Positions 58,463 through 64,000 of a stretch of DNA of 64,000 bases are shown here, one piece after another (within the stretch, counting starts at the first letter, position 1; each line of letters begins with the position of its first letter). The translations under genes and the position numbers were made by a program. The stretch covers positions 1 through 64,000 of the forward strand of contig JAFUCL010000075.1 of NCBI GenBank assembly GCA_017459725.1. The letters run 5' to 3'. The DNA comes from Solobacterium sp. (lineage in GTDB: Bacteria; Bacillota_I; Bacilli_A; Erysipelotrichales; Erysipelotrichaceae). The notes under the pieces were generated by a model. It saw nothing but the letters and a program-made list of their open reading frames with translations, was not told the origin of the DNA and did no database searches.

Positions 58463-59319
58463 CAGCCCATCACCCATCCTGTCTCTTTGTATACACGGTC
58501 AAAGTATGCCTTCTGCAGTCTGCCGAAGGTTTCCGGATCCTTCATACCGACTGCCTTGCCGTCGATCTGATCTGCCTGTATGCAGAGCTTGGTCGTACTG
58601 CATACGATGACTTCATCCGCATTGAATACTTCATCCATCTTCACATCACGTGCTTCTGAAGGAATGCCGCATTCAGCCGCCAGTTCAAACAGATGCTTGC
58701 GGGAAACACTTGGCAGCACCAGTTCATTCAGCACCGGTGCAATCAGCACACCGTCCTTGATGATCAGCAGACTGCTGTGCGCGCATTCGGTCAGCTGAGC
58801 TCCTCTGTGCAGAACAGCCTCGCCGCATCCTGCTTCCGCTGCCCGCTGTGATGCAATGACATTGGGAATCAGGTTCAGTGTCTTGATATTGCAGTGAAAG
58901 AAACGTGTATCCTCTACCGTGATCAGATGCAGAGGTTTGCTGAAATCCTGCGGCTTCATCTCCGTTACGGTGATCAGCAGCGTCGGTTTTTCTTCCTTGG
59001 GCGGGAAGACGTGATTGCGTCTGCAGTTGCCGCGGGATGACTGCCAGTAGATACTGAGTCCGCCTCTGCTTTCCGATGCCTCGATGCACCGGCGGAATTC
59101 CGCGGTCAGCTCTTCCCTGCTGAGCGGGAAATCAATCTCCAGAAGCCTGCATGAGTTATAGAATCTGTCGAGATGGTCATCCAGCGCAAAGATATTGCCG
59201 TCATACGCAAAAGCAAAATCATATACGCCGTCTCCGAAGAACAGAGCTCTGTCCTGCATCGGAATGCGCATCTCATTCAGTTCACCGATTACTCCATTGT
59301 AATATCCGATCTGTTTCAT
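58462..59319 (-). CDS. dat: Aminotransferase class IV, D-amino acid transaminase-like
   Basis: PLP enzyme of fold type IV. The 285-aa protein has YYNGVIGELNEMRIPMQDRALFFGDGVYD (quoted in part as MQDRALFFGDGVYDFAF), the PLP Lys in NIKTLNLIPNVIA, GCGEAVLHRG and LTECAHSSLLII. D-alanine/D-glutamate transamination is most likely; a branched-chain or aminodeoxychorismate activity cannot be excluded. Start 59319 with GGCGGTGC upstream. A TACAAT box at 59342-59347 drives the five-gene operon. Confidence 0.86.
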   Translation of the reverse strand: MKQIGYYNGVIGELNEMRIPMQDRALFFGDGVYDFAFAYDGNIFALDDHLDRFYNSCRLLEIDFPLSREELTAEFRRCIEASESRGGLSIYWQSSRGNCRRNHVFPPKEEKPTLLITVTEMKPQDFSKPLHLITVEDTRFFHCNIKTLNLIPNVIASQRAAEAGCGEAVLHRGAQLTECAHSSLLIIKDGVLIAPVLNELVLPSVSRKHLFELAAECGIPSEARDVKMDEVFNADEVIVCSTTKLCIQADQIDGKAVGMKDPETFGRLQKAYFDRVYKETGWVMG

Positions 59320-59400
59320 ATTCAGCACCGCCTTTTTATGTATTGTAATACGAAAAACAAAGCATTGTTACTACGGTTATTCAGCGGCATTATATTCTGT

Positions 59401-59406
59401 TATAAT
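59401..59406 (+). promoter_or_regulatory. Extended -10 promoter directly before the NAGPA-like gene
   Basis: TGT-TATAAT with ATG 4 nt after the box. No SD is found before this or the next in-frame ATG at 59450. The 59320-59400 stretch holds only the divergent promoters. Confidence 0.5.
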
Positions 59407-59410
59407 ATCT

Positions 59411-60466
59411 ATGCGCATTTACGCATTATTTTTTCGTGCTTATTCTTATATGTCAGATACCGTTTCCAAAAAAAGATACCGGCTGAAACCGGAGATCCGC
59501 AGGACCTTCCGCCAGCTCGTTGTGATTATACTGACCATAGGCATCGCAGCCGGACTTTTTCTGTGCGGTGCCCTTTATATCGTTCTCAAAGGGCCTTCAC
59601 CCACTTTCTCCAATCTCGTTATTTCAACCATGATGGAGACAAGACGCGGCAAAGCCATCGTACACTGGTTCTTCACGGATGAGGAAATCGAAGCAAAGCT
59701 TTCCAAGAATGCGGTTGCCTACACCAATGAAGTCACCTACAACAACGAAGAGGACTTCTACATTCCCGCCTCCGAAAAGGATTCGATTGAAATACACGAT
59801 GTCAGCGGTGCAACCTTCAACGGCAAGATGATGATCGTACGTGATCCTTCAAGAATGCATCTAGGTGTCAATACACTGATGGACAGTGAAAGTGCAAGCG
59901 GTTTTCTGGTGCAGGACTATGTGGCGGCAGAAGGCGCTGTAGCCGGTATCAATGCCGGCGGTTTTGACGACCCCAACGGCAACGGTGACGGTTCCATCCC
60001 CTACGGAGTTGTCATCAAGGACGGTGAACTCGTAGCCGGCACGCTGGATGACTGGGTTTCGGTGATCGGCTTCAACAGCCATGACCATCTCATCGTCGGC
60101 AATATGACGGCACAGGAAGCCCTGGACTGGGGTATCCGTGATGCCTGCACATTCGGTCCCGTATTTATCGTGGACGGCTCTGCCGTGGCGGTAACCGGCA
60201 CCGGCGGCGGTCTTAACCCCCGCACCGTTATCGGACAGCGTGCAGACGGAGCAGTGCTTCTTCTTGTCATCAACGGAAGACAGACAACAAGTCTCGGTGC
60301 TTCCTATGAAGACTGCATCAGAATCATGCTTGAATACGGCGCAGTCAACGCAGCAAATCTCGACGGCGGAAGCAGTTCCGTCATGGTATACAACGGTGAA
60401 ATCATCAACAATGTAGTATCTCTGCAGGGAGACAGGACGGTGCCCACAGCATGGATTGTAAAGTAG
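59411..60466 (+). CDS. Membrane-anchored phosphodiester glycosidase (NAGPA domain)
   Basis: A 351-aa protein with one membrane segment (about 37-58, VVIILTIGIAAGLFLCGALY) and an extracytoplasmic NAGPA domain: GATFNGKMMIVRDPSR, GINAGGFDDPNGNG, GRTTSLGASYEDC-type segment (INGRQTTSLGASYEDCI), and NLDGGSSSVMVYNG. Relatives uncover phosphodiester-linked sugars, so the substrate may be a wall or capsule glycan. The start is uncertain: 59411 has no SD, 59450 is an alternative. It overlaps the next gene by 16 bp. Confidence 0.85.
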   Translation: MRIYALFFRAYSYMSDTVSKKRYRLKPEIRRTFRQLVVIILTIGIAAGLFLCGALYIVLKGPSPTFSNLVISTMMETRRGKAIVHWFFTDEEIEAKLSKNAVAYTNEVTYNNEEDFYIPASEKDSIEIHDVSGATFNGKMMIVRDPSRMHLGVNTLMDSESASGFLVQDYVAAEGAVAGINAGGFDDPNGNGDGSIPYGVVIKDGELVAGTLDDWVSVIGFNSHDHLIVGNMTAQEALDWGIRDACTFGPVFIVDGSAVAVTGTGGGLNPRTVIGQRADGAVLLLVINGRQTTSLGASYEDCIRIMLEYGAVNAANLDGGSSSVMVYNGEIINNVVSLQGDRTVPTAWIVK

Positions 60467-61560
60467 AAGCTCCGCGTAAAACCTATCAGGAACGTCTGCG
60501 TTTCGGCGGACGCTTTTATAAACGGCTGCTGATCCTGATTGCTGCATGCCTTTTGATCTGTGCCGGCGGCCTCGGGTATCTCTGGTACTGGCTTGAGCGG
60601 TATGAAACAAAAAGTGTCAACGGTGCCATGACCCGCTATATGGAAAAGGTCGGCAACCACGAGTGGCATGAGATCTACCTCGAGAACACCGAGAACTTCC
60701 TCGAGCTCAATGATGAAGCCACCTATACAACCTATCTGGTATGGCTGTACGGCGACCGCAATGTCGGCGGCATGACCTTCGCCTACAGCGGCGGTGATGA
60801 CTACTCCACCTACTACGATGTCTATTACCAGCAGGAAAAACTCTGTGCCCTGGAAGTGCGCAAACCGGAAGGCTCCGCAACATGGAAAGTGCGTACGGTA
60901 TCACAGGATCATGAATATACCTTTGATGTCATCGACGGAGCATCCTTCTCCATCAACGGGCATCAGATCGATGACGGCTACTCCCATGAAGATAACATCC
61001 TCCCCTACGGTTTCCGGGATACGGAATATCCGGACTGGCTGCCGAAAGTAAAACGGTATAAGATCGGAAGCTTCATCGCCGCCCCCGGCATTGACCCCGA
61101 CCGCAGCAGCGACATAGTAGTGCGTGATTCCACCGATGCACATTTCTACATCGGTCCCGCCCCTGCGGCAGAGCAGAAGGAAATCTTCACGAAGGAAGTT
61201 CAGGATACAACGATTGCCTACTGTGAATACATTACCCAGGACGGTACGTTCTATGCGCTGAACCAGCATCTGTTCCCGAACACGGATTTCTATTATGCAA
61301 TCACCGGTTTTGACACCAGGTGGTTCAGTGAACATGATTCCATTGAATTTGCGAATATGGAGGTATTCGATCTGATCCCGGTCGGTGACCGCGCCTTTAT
61401 CGGATCGGTATCCTTTGACTATATCGTCACAGCAGGAGAACTCCGCAAGACCTACTCCAGCACCTATCAGCTGTTCTTCATGCAGGACGACTACGGTAAC
61501 TGGCTGCTCACCAAGCTTTCCATCATCAGCGACACCGGTGAACATTCCCTGGAGAACTGA
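60451..61560 (+). CDS. Membrane protein of unknown function, coupled to the NAGPA gene
   Basis: Not recognised. The 369-aa protein has an N-terminal cytosolic stretch, one membrane helix (about 25-47, LLILIAACLLICAGGLGYLWYWL quoted here only in part), and a large extracytoplasmic part rich in Tyr/Asp with NTF2-like-looking halves. Overlap with the NAGPA gene (16 bp) indicates shared expression and perhaps a shared complex. Confidence 0.7.
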   Translation: MDCKVEAPRKTYQERLRFGGRFYKRLLILIAACLLICAGGLGYLWYWLERYETKSVNGAMTRYMEKVGNHEWHEIYLENTENFLELNDEATYTTYLVWLYGDRNVGGMTFAYSGGDDYSTYYDVYYQQEKLCALEVRKPEGSATWKVRTVSQDHEYTFDVIDGASFSINGHQIDDGYSHEDNILPYGFRDTEYPDWLPKVKRYKIGSFIAAPGIDPDRSSDIVVRDSTDAHFYIGPAPAAEQKEIFTKEVQDTTIAYCEYITQDGTFYALNQHLFPNTDFYYAITGFDTRWFSEHDSIEFANMEVFDLIPVGDRAFIGSVSFDYIVTAGELRKTYSSTYQLFFMQDDYGNWLLTKLSIISDTGEHSLEN

Positions 61561-61592
61561 TCACAGCATACATAATACATAAAGGAGATCTT

Positions 61593-62096
61593 ATGGATAT
61601 CTCAGAGATCATGATGAAAATGATCACAATGACCGGCAGCGAACGCCGGTCTGTTTCTCATTTCATGAAAGTGCATTCCTTTGCCCGCACCATCGGCCTG
61701 TGCGAACACCTGGATCCGGAAACCCAGTACATTCTGGAAGCCGCTGCCGTGATACACGATATCGCCTGCCCCGTATGCCGTGCCAAATACGGCTCAGCAC
61801 CGGGACACCTGCAGGAAGCCGAAAGCAGCCCTCTGGTGCGCGAATTCTTCAAAGACAGCAATCTTACCGATGCACAGAAAGAACGCATCGAATGGCTGGT
61901 ATGTCATCACCATACGTATGATCCGGTCTGCGGCATAGACCACCGTATCCTGCTGGAAGCGGATTATCTGGTCAATGCGGATGAAGGAAAACATACGCCG
62001 GAGAAGATCGCCGCCATGAAGGAATCCGTCTTCCGCACTGCAACCGGAACAGCACTCTTGGAATCATTATTCCGGAAAGGACAGTCTTATGAATGA
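61593..62096 (+). CDS. HD-domain phosphohydrolase
   Basis: A 167-aa predicted metal-dependent phosphohydrolase: FMKVHSFARTIG (first His), AAAVIHDIACP (HD), HLQEAESSPLVREF and LVCHHHTYDPV. Small HD proteins of this type act on nucleotides or sugar phosphates. SD AAAGGAGATCTT. It overlaps the GH3 gene by 8 bp. Confidence 0.82.
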   Translation: MDISEIMMKMITMTGSERRSVSHFMKVHSFARTIGLCEHLDPETQYILEAAAVIHDIACPVCRAKYGSAPGHLQEAESSPLVREFFKDSNLTDAQKERIEWLVCHHHTYDPVCGIDHRILLEADYLVNADEGKHTPEKIAAMKESVFRTATGTALLESLFRKGQSYE

Positions 62097-64000
62097 TCAG
62101 GAAATCAGAGATATCATTGCCCGCATGACCCTTGAGGAAAAGACACAGCTTCTCACCGGCAGAAACAGCTGGCGGACAACCGCGTATCCGCAGTACGGGA
62201 TCCCTTCCCTTTTGATGAGCGACGGCACCAACGGCATACGCTACCAGATCGGATCAGGCGATGCGGAACCGGACACATTCGGGGAAACCCGTCCCGGAGG
62301 ATTTGATACGGCTGATGCGCTGGCCAGAACCCAGGCCGCTGTCTGCTATCCTTCAGGTTCGGCCATGGCTTCCACATGGAACCGTGATCTGCTGCACAGC
62401 TGCGGCGAAGCCCTCGCCAAGGAATGCCGGTCGCTGGGTATAGGGATGCTGCTGGGACCGGGTATGAATATCCGCCGCCATCCTCTGACCGCAAGAAACT
62501 TTGAGTACTATTCCGAAGATCCCGTGCTGAGCGGTGAAATGGCTGCTGCTGTCGTGAGCGGACTGCAGGAAAACGGGGTTGCTTCTTCCATCAAGCATTT
62601 TGTCTGCCACAACTCCGATGACCGCCGCACCAGAGTCAATGTAACGGTATCCGAACGCGCTTTCCATGAAATCTATCTGGCCGGCTTTGAACGGGCTGTG
62701 CGCAAAGGACATCCTGCCACCATCATGACCTGCTACAACAGCGTCAATGACACCGAGATCAACGAGAACAAACATCTCCTGACAGATATTGTCAGAGGTG
62801 AATGGGGCTTTGAGGGTGCCTTTATTACAGACTGGGGTGCCGTCAAGAACATCACAGCCGCCGTGCAGGCCGGTGTTGATCTGCAGATGCCGCACAGTGA
62901 AACAAGCCGTCGGGAGCTTCTGCAGGCTGTCAAAGACGGAAGAATCAGTGAAGACCTCTTCGATGAACATGTATTCCGTGTCATCCGTCTTGCCGATACA
63001 TATCACTGCCGCCAACAGATTCCCTGTGCATACGAACCGCTTCATGAAATCGCGACCGAAGCAGAACGCCAGGCCATCGTCATGCTGCGGAATGAAAACA
63101 GAACCCTGCCCGTTTCAGAGGATGTCAAACGTATTGCCGTCATCGGTTCACTGGCGGAGAAACCGCAGATTGTGGGCAGCGGATGTGCTGTGGTCAAAGC
63201 CATACGCACCGATAATCCCCTGGCCTGCCTGCGCAGATACTGCGAAGAACGCGGGATTGAACTGACATATTGTGAAGGCTACGATGAACATGATCTGCAT
63301 CCGGATGAAGCGAAGAAAGCCGAAGCTCTGGCAGCGGCGGAAGCTGCCGATCTGGTGCTCTTCTTTGCGGGCACATATCCTGCCGAAGAAGGCGATACCT
63401 TCAACCACCGCGATATGTCCCTTCCCGAGACGCAGAATCAGCTGATCCATGACATCTGTGCCTGTGCTCCAAGAACTGCCGTAATTGTCTCGGCCGGTGA
63501 AATCACCCTGCTTCCCTGGGCAGAGGAAACCGGCGCAATCCTGGAAACATGGTACGGCGGCGAAGGTGTCGGCACGGCTCTGGCAGATATCATCTTCGGT
63601 GTCTGCAGTCCTTCCGGTCATCTCAGCGTCACTATTCCAAGACGTGAAGAAGACCATCCTGCCTATCTGAACTTCACCTCAGACCCGTACAGAATCTTTT
63701 ACGGTGAAGACATATACGTCGGTTACCGGTACTATGACAGAAAAAAGACCGAGCCCCTGTATCCCTTCGGCCACGGTCTGACCTATACAACCTTTGCCTA
63801 CAGCAATCCCCGCATCCTGCATGCCGGTTCCGCATCCGTAACGATCGCTGCCGATATCACCAATACCGGTGATTATGATGCCTATGAAACGGTGCAGATC
63901 TATGCCGAACCCCTCTCATCTGAATTTGACCGTCCCGTCAGGGAACTGAAGGATTTCGGACATTACATGATACACCGCGGTGAAACAGTCACTGCCGAAT
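62089..64000 (+). CDS. Glycoside hydrolase family 3 beta-glucosidase-like, 3' end cut by the window
   Basis: At least 637 residues are encoded. The N-terminal catalytic barrel has IPSLLMSDGTNGIRYQ, LGPGMNIRRHPLTARNFEYYSEDP, SSIKHFVCHNSDDRR and the nucleophile Asp in AFITDWGAV (about 247). The second domain (from about 390) has VLFFAGTYPAEEGD and PLYPFGHGLTYTTF, then a fibronectin-III-like start. No signal peptide, so intracellular hydrolysis of imported glycosides is likely. SD GGAAAGGAC. Confidence 0.93.
   Translation, partial: MNDQEIRDIIARMTLEEKTQLLTGRNSWRTTAYPQYGIPSLLMSDGTNGIRYQIGSGDAEPDTFGETRPGGFDTADALARTQAAVCYPSGSAMASTWNRDLLHSCGEALAKECRSLGIGMLLGPGMNIRRHPLTARNFEYYSEDPVLSGEMAAAVVSGLQENGVASSIKHFVCHNSDDRRTRVNVTVSERAFHEIYLAGFERAVRKGHPATIMTCYNSVNDTEINENKHLLTDIVRGEWGFEGAFITDWGAVKNITAAVQAGVDLQMPHSETSRRELLQAVKDGRISEDLFDEHVFRVIRLADTYHCRQQIPCAYEPLHEIATEAERQAIVMLRNENRTLPVSEDVKRIAVIGSLAEKPQIVGSGCAVVKAIRTDNPLACLRRYCEERGIELTYCEGYDEHDLHPDEAKKAEALAAAEAADLVLFFAGTYPAEEGDTFNHRDMSLPETQNQLIHDICACAPRTAVIVSAGEITLLPWAEETGAILETWYGGEGVGTALADIIFGVCSPSGHLSVTIPRREEDHPAYLNFTSDPYRIFYGEDIYVGYRYYDRKKTEPLYPFGHGLTYTTFAYSNPRILHAGSASVTIAADITNTGDYDAYETVQIYAEPLSSEFDRPVRELKDFGHYMIHRGETVTAE

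Overview
The window looks like chromosomal DNA of a low-to-mid GC Bacillota (Firmicutes), most plausibly a gut Erysipelotrichia-type organism. This rests on gene content and order rather than on a marker gene. The replication loaders are the Gram-positive DnaB/DnaI pair. The backbone follows the Firmicutes order rpsP-khpA-rimM-trmD, rplS, rbgA-rnhB, dprA-topA-trmFO-xerC, rpsB-tsf, pyrH-frr, uppS-cdsA-dxr-rseP, all on the minus strand. codY and hslVU, usual in Bacillus between xerC and rpsB, are absent. No tRNA, rRNA, CRISPR array or prophage was seen.

Layout. 1-138: 5' end of a group IIC intron (minus strand) leaving the left edge, sitting just behind the terminator of an HrcA/CIRCE-type small heat-shock gene. 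0.8-10.9 kb: gpsA, pfkA, dnaI, dnaB, coaE, mutM, polA, a divergent metal-transporter-like lipoprotein and radC. 10.98-11.6 kb (+): a membrane-anchored GIY-YIG-like protein. 11.7-16.9 kb (-): uppS-cdsA-dxr-rseP-galE-EIIA, one apparent operon. 17.1-25.1 kb (+): a seven-gene surface-glycan cassette (nucleotidyltransferase/kinase fusion, SIS isomerase, HAD phosphatase, GT9-like protein, SGNH protein, carbamoyltransferase, small protein) inserted between frr and uppS. 25.2-32.1 kb: frr, pyrH, a Ppx/GppA protein (+), DUF3237 plus an Old-Yellow-Enzyme/FAD oxidoreductase, tsf, rpsB. 32.1-41.9 kb: xerC, trmFO, topA, dprA, a PK-C protein, a CW_7 repeat protein, an MBL hydrolase, rnhB, rbgA, lepB, rplS. 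42-46 kb: accessory genes (HD, HAD, ComB-like, small protein, GNAT, DUF4299-like) splitting rplS from trmD-rimM-khpA-rpsP. 48-54 kb: CapA-like protein and a polyamine-uptake operon with its XRE-cupin regulator. 54.3-59.3 kb: a lipoprotein, then dat-iadA-mutarotase-nagB-trxA. 59.4-64 kb (+): NAGPA-like glycosidase, a membrane protein, an HD protein and a GH3 glycosidase cut by the right edge.

Genes work in recognisable modules: replication and base-excision repair (polA, mutM, coaE, dnaB, dnaI), isoprenoid, lipid and envelope precursors (dxr, uppS, cdsA, rseP), translation and ribosome assembly, and envelope modification. The envelope theme recurs in the glycan cassette, the CapA-like protein, NAGPA, the CW_7 protein and GH3.

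The least expected signals are regulatory or architectural: several promoters whose -10 box lies 4-7 nt before the start codon (leaderless candidates), at least six terminator hairpins whose T-run lies almost on the Shine-Dalgarno of the next gene, a shared extended -10 / TAATTAGC promoter motif, and a PotA ATPase whose TOBE region is split by two diverged repeats.
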